Of a stretch of DNA of 64,000 nt, positions 1 to 10,100 are shown in pieces. Under the pieces are notes generated by a model. That model had not been told where the DNA came from and made no database searches. It saw only the letters and a program-made list of their open reading frames with translations. The position numbers were made by a program, and so were the translations under genes. Within the stretch, counting starts at the first letter, position 1. Every line of letters begins with the position of its first letter. The stretch lies in assembly GCF_002735705.1 (NCBI RefSeq), contig NZ_PDZL01000004.1, positions 124,001 to 188,000 of the forward strand, in the 5' to 3' direction. Source of the DNA: Janthinobacterium sp. BJB426 (GTDB lineage Bacteria > Pseudomonadota > Gammaproteobacteria > Burkholderiales > Burkholderiaceae_D).

Positions 1-471
1 ACGCTCGCGCAGGAAGCGGAAGAGAGGCGCTGCTCCCGGCATAGAACGCATTCTGCAGTCTGGCATCATTCCCGCGCCGTGCACGGCTAACCTAACTGCG
101 GCCCCCGTTAGCTACACCGACATCACCTGAACCTGCTTGGCCGACATGGCCGACATCAAAACGAATAAAACCGGCGTTTGTGGACTACTCGCAAACAGGC
201 CCGTTTACATTTGACCTCAATTTCGATCAAGCATCAGCCTTGTCCTGCAGCGCTATTTGCCTCCGTCAGCCGACGGCACTTTGGCGCGCACCGGCAACCA
301 CCTACAGTTTTTTCCTGTCGGTCCTGGCCGCCATTGAGGCGGCCAGGATCACGTCGACCATAGACCCGTCGTGTTCACTTCGTCACACTGTTAACTCTGT
401 TTCGTGAAAGAAGTATACTTTTCAATTATTTCGCTGTATATTTCACTGTAATTCAACCAAACGGAGACTCT
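1..471. other. unassigned left flank
   Basis: No gene is recognised here. A reading frame open from base 2 to a stop at 128-130 on the plus strand could be the tail of a gene cut by the window edge; its short basic peptide matches no family I know. The segment 150-470 becomes steadily richer in A+T and probably holds the promoter of the gene starting at 472. Confidence 0.3.
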
Positions 472-1017
472 ATGTCCCTTCAATTTATCAATGACGCGAA
501 TGGTAATCCTGCCTACGTTGTCATCCCCTATGACGAATATCAACGTAACGAAAGCTTGAATGTCGAAGCTGACGAAACAAAGGTTTCGACATCCTTATTA
601 AGTACCGACGGCCTTTACGTCACTTTGCCACATGGCGGCCCAGGCGCGAAAATCGATCTGCGCCAGTTTATCGATGCCTGGGTACGCCGTGGAACAAACT
701 GGGTAGTGGCAGTTAGCAAACGTCAACAGGCTTACGACAAGTTCGAGAATGAGCTGAAAAATGGTCTGGATGCAATTTTACGCCGTTGCTTTCTGCCACC
801 CAACTCACCTTATATGAATACAATGCAGGCAACCACAGCTGTAGTTGACGCCTTGGTCGAAACCGGCGTTTTCAGACATTCAGTTGAAAAAATACCTGGC
901 TATTACCGCGCAGTGCAATGTATCCACATTAATGTAGAAGAGGCTGTAGCATTTTTAGAGAAAAATGGCCATCCAAAAAATCCGCTTGAAATTCACTACT
1001 TTGTATTGCCGTTCTAA
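472..1017 (+). CDS. hypothetical protein with Phd/YefM-like N-terminus
   Basis: This 181-residue protein sits alone at the left of the cargo. It is preceded by a plausible ribosome site (acGGAGactctATG) and followed by a strong terminator. The first 25 residues (FINDANGNPAYVVIPYDEY) resemble the opening strand-turn-strand of Phd/YefM-type antitoxins and of small phage regulators. The remainder has no motif I can name; residues 100-150 could form a helical, winged-helix-like segment. No toxin-like partner is adjacent. Its A+T content is higher than that of the hsd genes, in keeping with transferred DNA. It could be a stand-alone regulator or an antitoxin relic. Confidence 0.6.
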   Translation: MSLQFINDANGNPAYVVIPYDEYQRNESLNVEADETKVSTSLLSTDGLYVTLPHGGPGAKIDLRQFIDAWVRRGTNWVVAVSKRQQAYDKFENELKNGLDAILRRCFLPPNSPYMNTMQATTAVVDALVETGVFRHSVEKIPGYYRAVQCIHINVEEAVAFLEKNGHPKNPLEIHYFVLPF

Positions 1018-1038
1018 TATTAATATTAGTACATGAGG

Positions 1039-1065
1039 GGGACGCGATACTGCGTCCCTTTTTTT
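1039..1065 (+). terminator. rho-independent terminator
   Basis: A perfect 7-bp stem (GGGACGC/GCGTCCC, loop GATACT) is followed by seven T. It lies 20 bp past the stop of the gene at 472-1017. Confidence 0.85.
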
Positions 1066-1510
1066 GTATAAACAAGAACTTTCACTGTGCCGTTACACTC
1101 GGTGTAGCATTTCAGTACAGACCTATCTTTCATGCAGTGCATTCTAATTAGTTTCACGTTGCAGGCGATGCGTCGCTAACTACTAAGTACTAACCAAAAA
1201 TTTACGGTGAGTTCGGCACCGAAACCTTGCATCAGATACAGGCTGCTCGACGACGTGGACAGCTTGTGTTCGAGCAGCCCCTTTGCTTGACCGGCGGCTG
1301 TCGCCCCATAGCTGACGTCGGTAAGCGCCTCGGATCAGCCCCCCTAAAGGGTCGGCTAAATTGGATTCGCGGTCACAGGCCGCAAGCGCCGGTTTTGAAT
1401 TTGTATTTCCGCTTCGCTCGAGCTGATTTCATATTTACTTCAGCTGCGTACCCACTGCTTTCCTAACAGTCACCAGCGCGGGGTGGGCTATGCAAAGAGA
1501 TCGGTGTTCA
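1066..1510. other. non-coding gap between cargo genes
   Basis: Nothing with coding character is recognised. A 79-codon frame at 1227-1466 lacks a ribosome site and resembles no family. The gap separates the plus-strand gene ending at 1017 from the 3' end of the minus-strand HNH gene, so it is a junction between cargo modules. Confidence 0.4.
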
Positions 1511-2599
1511 CTAGAAGAACAGCGCCTCCATATCCTGAATCGCTTGGGGCGTGGGAGCAGTAGCCTGATGCAAAGCCGCTCGGCTTCTTGGATTCATGCC
1601 TCTTACCGCTGCGAAGACGCGCGCACGCCAGTAGTTGAAGGGCGTCAGCCTTTGTGCTTCGGCTTTGGCAAGCCCGGCGTCGCGGAGTTTCTCCAAAAAG
1701 GATGCATCGTCAGGCGCGCGAGCATCCTCGGCCAACTTTGCTCCCAATTCTCTGAACTCGCCCTCCACACGAGACTTGATCTGATAGACGTCATCCCAGG
1801 TCGCGAGCTTTTCTTGTCGATCAGGATCAGTGCTCCCGAAGTTAACGACCACGCGCGGAAACAGATCGTGCGCGTCATCTATAACCACCTCGATCTCTTG
1901 CAACGACACACTTTCGGTCCACGGCGAAAAGCTGAGGCGACGGGCCCCATCCTTGAGAAGCAAGTCTTTGGCCAGCTTGGCCTTGGAGTTGCAGGTGCTA
2001 CAGATGGGCAGCAAGTTCTTAGGATCGACTCCGTATAGCGGGTACAAGTCTTTTGCCAGAAGGTGGTCGTACGGGCCGCGCCACTGCTCGTTGTCGTTCT
2101 CGTCAGCCCGAACCTGAGCAAGGTATTCGGTACCGCAAACGCAGCACACATTGCCATTACCTGGCGCATTGGCGTGACGGAAGCGAGCGTAGTGGTCGTC
2201 AATGCATTCACCACATGCCTGCTCCACGCCTCTGAGCTTCGCCGTGCGTTGAAACAGGTGAACTGCGAGAGTCTTCAAGGCGGGAAATATTGCATCAGGT
2301 ATGGGTAGCAGCGGCTCTGTTCGATCAGTCAGGAATGTGCAAGGCTCTATGTTGAGTGCCAGTGAGTCCTTGAGGGCTTGCTTCTGCCGTTGATGAAGCG
2401 CTGACAAGTTCGCCACCAAAGCGTCAATCGCTGCACAAGTCGGCGGATTTCCAGTTACTGCAGCGCATAGGCTGGCTGGAAGGTCTGTTTCGTCGACTTG
2501 CCGCCCCTCAAGCGTGGCCAGCATCGTCTCTCTAAGAAAGCGATTGAGTCCGTCGAAAACCTTGGACTGCTGAAGATTGGGGCTGATCGCAAACAGCAT
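1511..2599 (-). CDS. ptuB: HNH endonuclease, Septu PtuB-like
   Basis: A 362-residue protein with a zinc-supported HNH nuclease fold in the middle: the CxxC pair C152/C155, the catalytic D178-H179 in YDHLLAK, N195 in NLLPIC, and the closing pair C200/C203 followed by N204 and K206. This arrangement matches the HNH partner of AAA/ABC ATPases in Septu (PtuAB) anti-phage systems. Residues 210-362 are not recognised. The start overlaps the stop of the ATPase gene by one base (TGATG), so the two are translationally coupled and probably made in fixed ratio. It is the last gene of the hsd-containing operon. The family call rests on the HNH spacing and the ATPase partner; an unnamed relative of Septu is the main alternative. 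Confidence 0.72.
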   Translation of the reverse strand: MLFAISPNLQQSKVFDGLNRFLRETMLATLEGRQVDETDLPASLCAAVTGNPPTCAAIDALVANLSALHQRQKQALKDSLALNIEPCTFLTDRTEPLLPIPDAIFPALKTLAVHLFQRTAKLRGVEQACGECIDDHYARFRHANAPGNGNVCCVCGTEYLAQVRADENDNEQWRGPYDHLLAKDLYPLYGVDPKNLLPICSTCNSKAKLAKDLLLKDGARRLSFSPWTESVSLQEIEVVIDDAHDLFPRVVVNFGSTDPDRQEKLATWDDVYQIKSRVEGEFRELGAKLAEDARAPDDASFLEKLRDAGLAKAEAQRLTPFNYWRARVFAAVRGMNPRSRAALHQATAPTPQAIQDMEALFF

Positions 2600-4275
2600 C
2601 AGCTGGCCCGCAGTTTGTTGATGAGGTACGAGCGTTCCATCGACTCGCCGACGGAATCTTCAAGCCATTCCAGCTTTTGTTCGGTTGTGAGTTGAGGGTT
2701 TTGCAGTCGCTCACGAATTTCGTGGACAGCAGTCTCGGAGATCGTTGCACGCAGGTTGAAGTGCTTTTTGATCAGCACGTCAAACGATGCGCCAAAGGTT
2801 TCTCCAGGCGGATTCATCATGTCAGTCACGCCGTTGACCTTCTTAAAATGGAACACCGCTTCGCGAGGCAGTGAAGAAACCAGAAACGGCGAGTGCGAGG
2901 AGATGATGGCCTGAGCTTTTCCATTGGCCTCATTCGCCTTTTCAAAGTCCAAGTGGAATCGGGTGCGCCAGCTTGGGTTCAGGTGCGTTTCGGGCTCGTC
3001 GTAGAGGAACAGCGTCTCATCGTCCCCGAAGAGTCGCACGGCACCCAGTGTCAATAGAAGCTGCACTTCTCCGTCGCTCAAGTCGTCAAACGCGATACTT
3101 CGCTCGCCATCAGACATCCATAGCTCCTGCACAGAAAGTGGGAGCTTCCCTTTCAGCGGCTTCTCTACATGGCCTTGAAAATTATCTCGTCGCAGCTCGC
3201 GCTTCACGATCCCTGACCATTCATCGCCCCCCAGAAGTTGAAGCTTGTACAGGGCCGAGAACCATTGGTCGGGTTCTCGCGAGTCGTCAGCCATCCGACG
3301 GATGACTTCCGGGTCTAAGAAATCGATCTCGATGTCGCCGGCCAAGTAGTCCAGTTCCAGCAACTCATACTCGGGCTCGCTAGTTCGTGGGGAAATCGGT
3401 GTACACCTGTTTGGCCCCGCCAATTCGATTAAGCGCTTGATGTCGCGAGTGTTGTCTGAAGCGGTCGCTTGGCCACGCAGGTCGTACCTCAACACCACGC
3501 GCGCTGGATGGCGGAAAGGGATCTCATTCCACACCTCGTCACGATCAGCATACGGAAGCATGCCGAGTGTGGCGATCAGCAGCGCTGCGCAGTCATAGTC
3601 GAGGAAAAGGTTTCTGGGTACCGCCGTGTCTTTCTCGCGTAACCTGAAAAGACCCGATTCACGGTCATGCCCTTCGGCAGCGAATATTCCCGGGCTACGC
3701 CTGAGATAGCGCTCATTGATGGCCAGCGTTGCCCTTTCATCCACTTCGGGCTGCGCAAGCTCCTTCTTCAAGTTTGCCCGGACCCGAATCACGTCAAAGT
3801 ACTGAAGCGCATTGCGCATGAAGGGTCGTTGAAGGTTCTCGGACATGCCTGAGGCGTATCCGATGACCCGCGGTAGCGTCAACTCTTCCAATGAGCCATC
3901 TGCCGTGATCTCAGTCCATGCCCCCTGGGCCGACTGCGCAACACCATCGCGAGGCTGGGCAGCCAGCTGATGCACCGCAATACGAAGACGATCCCGCGTG
4001 TCTACGGCGAACCGGCGCAGACCTTCGTAGCGAGACGATGCCATCTCGTACCTAACGCGGAAGTCATACCCCAGCGGCCCACGTACCCGGAAGTCCTGTC
4101 GCTGTCGACGTTCAAGGAAGGCAAAGGCTTCAGCGATGAGTTCCATCACCTGCGACTTACCCGAGCCGTTGGTGCCGATGAGGACGGCCACGTCACCCTT
4201 CACCGATGAGAAGTCAAAGGCCTGATCCCTCAGGCCTTTGTATTGCCCGAACAGGTCAATCGACAGCAGTTTCAT
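2599..4275 (-). CDS. ptuA: SMC/ABC-type ATPase, Septu PtuA-like
   Basis: A 558-residue ATPase with Walker A GTNGSGKS at residues 34-41, an ABC signature-like LSDGE near residue 400, Walker B and catalytic acid in LFLYDEPETHLNP near 423, and a switch histidine in SSHSPFLV. This is the AAA_21/OLD-like ABC ATPase layout with a long middle insertion, as in PtuA. PtuA is known to assemble with the HNH protein PtuB as a defence complex. The ATG overlaps the hsdS stop by four bases (ATGA), so the pair is joined directly to the type I modification genes. Without the HNH partner it could be called only a generic AAA_21 ATPase. Confidence 0.75.
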   Translation of the reverse strand: MKLLSIDLFGQYKGLRDQAFDFSSVKGDVAVLIGTNGSGKSQVMELIAEAFAFLERRQRQDFRVRGPLGYDFRVRYEMASSRYEGLRRFAVDTRDRLRIAVHQLAAQPRDGVAQSAQGAWTEITADGSLEELTLPRVIGYASGMSENLQRPFMRNALQYFDVIRVRANLKKELAQPEVDERATLAINERYLRRSPGIFAAEGHDRESGLFRLREKDTAVPRNLFLDYDCAALLIATLGMLPYADRDEVWNEIPFRHPARVVLRYDLRGQATASDNTRDIKRLIELAGPNRCTPISPRTSEPEYELLELDYLAGDIEIDFLDPEVIRRMADDSREPDQWFSALYKLQLLGGDEWSGIVKRELRRDNFQGHVEKPLKGKLPLSVQELWMSDGERSIAFDDLSDGEVQLLLTLGAVRLFGDDETLFLYDEPETHLNPSWRTRFHLDFEKANEANGKAQAIISSHSPFLVSSLPREAVFHFKKVNGVTDMMNPPGETFGASFDVLIKKHFNLRATISETAVHEIRERLQNPQLTTEQKLEWLEDSVGESMERSYLINKLRAS

Positions 4276-5648
4276 ACGGCGCTCTTCCGCCCGCGCTTCG
4301 CACTGGTCGACGTTGCTTCCTGCTGCAGTCGGCGTAGCAGTTCACTGGCCGGTTCGTCATTAGGGTCTTGCGGCACCAATTCACCACGGAAAGCCTTGGC
4401 CAGCAGTGCCGGGCTCAGGCGCTCGGTGGCGGTCTGCGCGGTTCGCAGGCGGCCTTCGAGCCGGTCGGCAAAGGCGAACAGACTTTCGACTCTACGAATG
4501 ATCTCAGACTGTTCTTCGCGACCTGGAAGCGGATAGGAAATAGCATTGAGGATTGTCTGATTCAAAAACAACCTTGTGCTTCCTTTGCAGAGCTCATCGA
4601 CCTGCTTAAGTACCTGGGTACACCCAAGAAATAGAAATACAAAGTAGTTTGGCTCGATAATAGCTTCGTCCAGCACGACCCGGATAATGTTCGTCGAGAA
4701 ACGCAACTCGCCTAGCCCCGCCGGTATGACACACACCTCGCCAACTGTTCCAGATCGAGAGATGATCACATCCCCCGCCTGAAGGTCATATGCTGAAAGC
4801 TCCAAGGCTTTTTCGGGAGTGATGCGAATTTTCGATCCCGCAAGGAACTTGCCGTGATCAATATTCTCGATACCTACAACCTCGATGCCTTGAGCAACGT
4901 GCTCGGATTTCGAAAGAAGAGTTCCGAACGGGCCTGTCTTTAACGGCGTTCGGACCTTCGAAAGCAGGTGTGCCATCTGCTTCGCACTAAACGGTGTCTC
5001 TTTGACTGCGTCTGATGCAGCCTTCATGCCGTGCGCGGTGCGCCAATCCTCAGTCAACCGCCCCGAGGTGGCGGCGGCAAGGACGGACTGGCGGAAGCGT
5101 TTGAGGAAGGTGGCTACACGGGCCAGCCGAATATTGACGGCGTCCACACGGGTGAGGACGGTATCGAGTTTGTCGACGATGCGTTTTTGCTCATTGCCAG
5201 GAGCGATTGGCGCCACAAAGGACCGGACATCTTTCCCACGGACTGCCGGGTAGAGGGCGCCCTGCACCAGCGAGTTCATTGCATCCACGAAAGCACTTGT
5301 CCGAACTAGGTAGCCGAGCCACCTAGGATCAAGACCTGGGGCTCGCAAGACCTCAAAACCCGTTGAGGCAATCTGGCCATCTAGCGATTGGTCGACGAGC
5401 GCGACCGCGTTCAGATTGGGTCTAGTTGTTGACACAATCGTGTCACCAGCCCTAATTCGCTTCCGGGCGCGCGAAGGCGCGTCTTTGCCTAGAAGGCGTT
5501 GCGGCGCAATGACCTTCTTTTTGAAGCGATCAACCGACCCGATGTCGACGTAGGTGAACTCCATGTCAATTGCAGGGGCAACTTGTTCTGTTTCAACGCA
5601 TACCGAACCAATCGGAGCTCGTGCCCATGAGGAAGGGAGTTGGCTCAT
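4272..5648 (-). CDS. hsdS: type I restriction-modification specificity subunit
   Basis: HsdS supplies DNA sequence recognition for the methylase (M2S) and the restriction complex (R2M2S). The 458-residue protein has the usual two-fold layout: a target recognition domain (about 1-150), a spacer helix (PGNEQKRIVDKLDTVLTRVD), a second recognition domain (about 210-390, opening GPFGTLLSKSEHV) and a second helix (PGREEQSEIIRRVESLFAFA). The reading frame stays open further upstream, but the ATG at 5648 overlaps the hsdM stop (ATGA) and gives the standard MSQLPSSW opening, so it is chosen. The two recognition domains are unlike each other, as expected for a bipartite target. Confidence 0.9.
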   Translation of the reverse strand: MSQLPSSWARAPIGSVCVETEQVAPAIDMEFTYVDIGSVDRFKKKVIAPQRLLGKDAPSRARKRIRAGDTIVSTTRPNLNAVALVDQSLDGQIASTGFEVLRAPGLDPRWLGYLVRTSAFVDAMNSLVQGALYPAVRGKDVRSFVAPIAPGNEQKRIVDKLDTVLTRVDAVNIRLARVATFLKRFRQSVLAAATSGRLTEDWRTAHGMKAASDAVKETPFSAKQMAHLLSKVRTPLKTGPFGTLLSKSEHVAQGIEVVGIENIDHGKFLAGSKIRITPEKALELSAYDLQAGDVIISRSGTVGEVCVIPAGLGELRFSTNIIRVVLDEAIIEPNYFVFLFLGCTQVLKQVDELCKGSTRLFLNQTILNAISYPLPGREEQSEIIRRVESLFAFADRLEGRLRTAQTATERLSPALLAKAFRGELVPQDPNDEPASELLRRLQQEATSTSAKRGRKSAV

Positions 5649-7099
5649 TGCTGCTCCCCCAGCTCCGCCAAGATCTCTTCTAGTTCCGCCAACGCACCGT
5701 TCAACTCGTCGACTGCCTCTCGCGCCAACACCGCCGGCTCGGGTAGGTCGGCAGCATCTTCCGCGTTCTCGTCCTTGAGCCAAGCGATGTCCAGGCTATC
5801 GCCCTTTTCGCTGGCAATCCAATCGCGGCGGAAACGGCGGAAACGGCCATGTTCGTCCTGTTCATGCCGCGTGGCCTTGCCGTTGGGCTCGTCCCCATAC
5901 GCGGCGATGAAGTTGGCAAAGTGCGCCTCGGTAAGCGGGGTACGTTTGCCGAACTTGGGGGCGTTAGCGCGCATGTCGTACACCCAGACTTCTTGCGTGC
6001 TGCCGGTGGCGGCCTGGCTGACCTTCTCAAAGAACAGCACGTTGGTCTTTACCCCCTGGGCGTAGAAGATGCCGGTGGGCAGACGCAGGATGGTGTGCAG
6101 CCGGCACTTATCCATGAGGTCGCGGCGGATGTCGGCGCCCACGCCGGCCTCGAACAACACGTTATCGGGCAGCACCACGGCGGCACGGCCACCGTCACGT
6201 AGGTGGCGCACTATATGCTGCAGGAAAGCGAGTTGCTTGTTGCTCGTCGCAAAAGTCAGGTCGTCACGCGTGGGCCCGCCACCGCCCTTGGCGGTACCGA
6301 AGGGCGGGTTGCTGAGGATGATGTGGCTCTTGGGCAGGCCGCTGCCCGCACTGCCCAATGTATTGCCAACGTGCACCACGCCCTCATCGTCGCCCTCCAT
6401 GCCATGTAGCAAACAGTTCATGAGTGCCAAGCGGCGGGTACCGGGTACTAGCTCCATGCCCAGGAAAGCATCGTTGCGTTGGAACTTGCGCTGCTTCTCG
6501 CTGAGGTTGTATAGGTCGTCCTTCTGGTCCTTGATGTAGCGGTCCGCGGCAATCAGGAAGCCAGCCGTGCCCGCTGCCGGGTCTTGCACGGTCTCGCCCG
6601 GCTGCGGCTTGATGACCCGCACGATGGCGTCAATCAACGGGCGGGGCGTGAAGTACTGTCCGGCGCCGCTCTTTGTTTCGGTGGCATTCTTTTCCAGCAG
6701 GCCTTCGTACAGGTCGCCGAGGCCGTCCTGCCGGGCGCTGAACCAGTCAATGCCATCAAGGCTTTTGACCAACTGCTCCAGGTGCCGGGGTTCCTTCAGG
6801 CTGGTCTGCGCGTCTGCGTAGATGGCAGCGATCAGCCGGTCGTCGCTGTCCGAAAGCCTGAGCAGTGTCTCGCGGTAATGGCGAAGTAGGTTCAGGCCGC
6901 TCTTGTCGCGCAGCTCCGGCCAGCGGGCAAAGGGCGGTAGCTTGTGAGCCTGAAGGATGCCGCTTTCGGTGTTCTCGTACTCCATCTTGATAAAGAGCAG
7001 CAACACGAGTTCGGTGACGTAATCGCTGTAGTTGATGCCGTCGTCGCGCAGCACATCACAAAGATTCCAGAGCTTTTGGACGATGTCTTGGGTGGTCAT
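5645..7099 (-). CDS. hsdM: type I restriction-modification DNA methyltransferase
   Basis: HsdM transfers methyl groups from S-adenosylmethionine to adenine N6 in the target read by HsdS. The 484-residue protein opens with the helical HsdM N-terminal domain, has the SAM-binding motif DPAAGTAGFL near residue 173 and the catalytic NPPF near 265, and ends in a helical tail, all typical of N6_Mtase/HsdM. It lies 42 bp downstream of hsdR and its stop overlaps the hsdS start. All motifs look intact. Confidence 0.93.
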   Translation of the reverse strand: MTTQDIVQKLWNLCDVLRDDGINYSDYVTELVLLLFIKMEYENTESGILQAHKLPPFARWPELRDKSGLNLLRHYRETLLRLSDSDDRLIAAIYADAQTSLKEPRHLEQLVKSLDGIDWFSARQDGLGDLYEGLLEKNATETKSGAGQYFTPRPLIDAIVRVIKPQPGETVQDPAAGTAGFLIAADRYIKDQKDDLYNLSEKQRKFQRNDAFLGMELVPGTRRLALMNCLLHGMEGDDEGVVHVGNTLGSAGSGLPKSHIILSNPPFGTAKGGGGPTRDDLTFATSNKQLAFLQHIVRHLRDGGRAAVVLPDNVLFEAGVGADIRRDLMDKCRLHTILRLPTGIFYAQGVKTNVLFFEKVSQAATGSTQEVWVYDMRANAPKFGKRTPLTEAHFANFIAAYGDEPNGKATRHEQDEHGRFRRFRRDWIASEKGDSLDIAWLKDENAEDAADLPEPAVLAREAVDELNGALAELEEILAELGEQQ

Positions 7100-7141
7100 T
7101 TTTGAGTTTTTTTATTCTGTTGAGTGTTAAACGTTGAATTG

Positions 7142-10100
7142 TTAGGCGGCACGTGGCCAGAGACCGGCAGCCAACGCCCCCATCACACTGTCAAGCTGTC
7201 CGCCCAGCAGTTTGTCGAGCTGCTTCGCACCACCGTCGTTGGCGAAGGCGTTGTTGACGAAGGCTTGGTCGATGACCAGTTCGTGCGTGAGCTGTTTGGC
7301 CAGGCGGTCAAGCCATTTGCGCTGTACCGGTGTCCAGCCGTGTAGGGCGTAGATCTTCAGCATCGCCTGGGTCACCCGCTGGTCGAAGGGCAGCAGAGCT
7401 TCACCCAGCGCAGCTTGGCGGATGTAGGCGATGACACCGGCAGCGATGTCCTGGTTGCTGTGCTTGCGCCAAGCAGCCTTGAGGCTGGCTTCGGAGTAGC
7501 CAGCACCGTCGAGCAACAAGCGAACCTCCTTGAGCTGTTCGCGAGTGAGGTCCCTCGGGCGGTTGACGACCGCGGCCATGGCGACCGACTGGTTGACTTG
7601 CGCGCGCACGAAGTGGCTGAAGCTGTCGAGGTAGTCCTCGGGCTTGGCGTACAAGCCCCAACTTTGGCTGCGTTCCCGTAGCTCGTCGGCATGTGCGGCG
7701 ATGACAGGCATGTAGGCAGTGCCTAGGAGCTGTTTGACCTCGGCAAGTTGCAACAGCAGGCGTGTGTTGTGGCGCAGAAAATCGGCTGCCGCCTGGGAGC
7801 CACGCTCCTGCCCGAGCTGATGCAAGTGGCGGTGCAGTTGCTGCGGCGGGACTCCCCATTGCTGCTCCAACTGGTCTAGCTTTTCTTTCAGGGCCGGCTT
7901 CTTCTCGGCCTTGTGCGCAGCATCGCGCAGAACGCGCATGAGCTTCTGGTTGAGCTGGTCAAGCACATCGTCCGCGTGGCTGCGGCCGGGAGCGCTGCCT
8001 GCGGCCTCGTGCGCGGCCGGGTTGTTCAGCTCTTCGAACAACTGTTCCAGCGTAACCTTAGGGTCCTTCACCAACGGCTGCATGGTGTTGACGGCCTGCA
8101 GCGAGGCGTACAGGTCTACCGGGTCGTAGATCTTGAAGACGGTCTTGCCGATCTCGTCGCAGCGCCGGGTGGCGCGTCCAATCATCTGTTCGTACAGGAT
8201 GCGCGAACGCACCCGGCGCATGAAGACTAGATGGCAGATGGGTGGCACATCGATGCCGGTGGTCAGCAAGTCCACCGTGATGGCGATGGTGGGGAAGCGC
8301 TCGTTCTTGTAGCGACGGATGAGCTGGTCGACTTTGTCGGACGCACCAGTGATTTTTTCCACTGCGGCTTGGTTGTAGTGGTCACCGTACACAGCCTTGA
8401 AAGCGTCGCCCAACAACCGTTTGACCATGTCGGCATGCGCATCGGTGGCACAGAAGATCATGGTCTTCTCTTCGCCCATAGGGTCCAGCTCTTGAGCGAG
8501 CTGTTCACAGATGACGCGGTTGAATGGTTCGCTGATGACGCGCTTGTTGAAGCTTTCGAGCTCGAAGTGCAGTTCGTCGTCCAGCTCGGCAGTTTCGATT
8601 TCGCCGGTGCCAAGGTTGATGGCCTCAACCAGTTGGCCGCTGTCGAAGTGAATGCCGTGCTGGCTCAGCAGGGTCTGGTAGCGAATGGGGGGCTCGTGGT
8701 CGATGAGCCAGTCGTCCGCCACGGCTTCACGGTACGAGTAGGTGTAGACAGGTCGGCCAAAGATGTCGGTGGTGTGGCGCGCCGGAGTCGCAGTCAGCCC
8801 CACCTTGACGGCGTCGAAGTAGTCCAGCACGCGCCGGTAGGTGGAGAGGTACTGGGCCTGGTCACGCAGGGCGAGTTCACCTTCAGTCATGTCCTGATCC
8901 AGCGTGTAGCCGCGGTGGGCTTCGTCAACGATGATGCAGTCGAAGGTGTCCAGCGGAGGCGGGTTGTCGCTGCCGAAGATACGCTTGACCATGGCCTGCA
9001 CCGTTGCCACCTGCACGCGGGTTTCGGCCTCGGCAGCCATGTCGCCGAGTTCAGCGATGTTGTAGATCTTGGACAGGGGTTGGCTTTGCTCCAGCGGTGC
9101 TTCATTGAAGGCATCGATGGCCTGATCGCCCAGCGCCGTGCGGTCCACTAGGAACAGGATGCGACGGAAGCGCTCGGTCTTGAGCAGGCGGTAGATGAGG
9201 CCGATGATGGTGCGCGTCTTGCCTGTGCCGGTGGCCATGGCCAGCAGGCAGTTGGTCTGCCCGGCGGCCAGCGCGGCTTCCACCGCGCCGATGGCTTTTT
9301 GCTGGTAATCGCGCAGCCCTAAGTAGGCAAAGCTTTCCTGTTGCAGCTTGGCTTCCGCCTCGGCCTTGTTGCGGCGGAGCTGGTCGAGCAAGCCGTCAGG
9401 TGAGTGGAAGCTTTGCAGCGGCTTGGCCAAATTGCCCTGGTGGCGCAGATCGCGGAACCAGGTGCCGCTGGCTTCAGGGCTCTGCTTGACCAGCGGGCGG
9501 CCGTTGCACGAGTAGGCAAAGGGCAGATGAAACACGCCTCCCTGACCGTCGGGCCATGGGCCCAGGCGGCCTTCAGCCAGCCAGGCGGCTTCGTGCTCGT
9601 GCCCGATTTGCAAGCCGCGTGCGTAGCGCTCGGCCTGGCCGATCTTCCCGGCGACGTTGACGTTCAGGCGCTTGGCCTCGACCGCTGCAATGGGCATGAG
9701 ACCAGCGAACAACACGTAGTCGGCGCCCTGCTTCCCCGCAGTGGGCCACTCGGCAATCGCCAGGTTGCGGTTACGCTCCGGCCGCGCACCCTTGGCGTGC
9801 GTGAGCGCGTGGGTGTCGGCCTCCCAGCCAGCGTCTTTGAGCATCTGGTCGATGAGCAGGCGCGTAGACGCTTCGTCCATCGCCACCTTCTGTGCAGCCT
9901 GTGTGGCGCGCTGGGCAAAGGCCTGAATGTCCTGTGAGCTCGGAATGGCTGGTTGGGCATTGGCGGCTTTCAGATGTGCGTCAAATTCGGCCTTGAGGGT
10001 GGCGTAACGGGCGCTGGCCTCTTCGGCCAGGCTTTCGTAAACGCTGCGCTCTTCTGTTGCCCGTTCGGCCAGTAAGCGCTCTTGCGCCGCTTGGGCAACC

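Noticed and set aside
179..210. TGTGGAC start that could be the Tn7-like left end
   Set aside because: It is preceded by GCGTT, not GCAGA, and no AATAAAGTC-type repeats follow, so it does not pair with the right end at 23711.
1210..1226. CGGCACCGAAACCTT at 1213 and AAGGTTTCGGCACCG near 11134 as inverted ends of a cargo cassette
   Set aside because: The shared core is short and partly self-complementary, no target duplication is seen, and chance is sufficient.
1227..1466. 79-codon frame in the cargo gap
   Set aside because: No ribosome site, no recognisable motif, unlike the neighbouring genes in composition.
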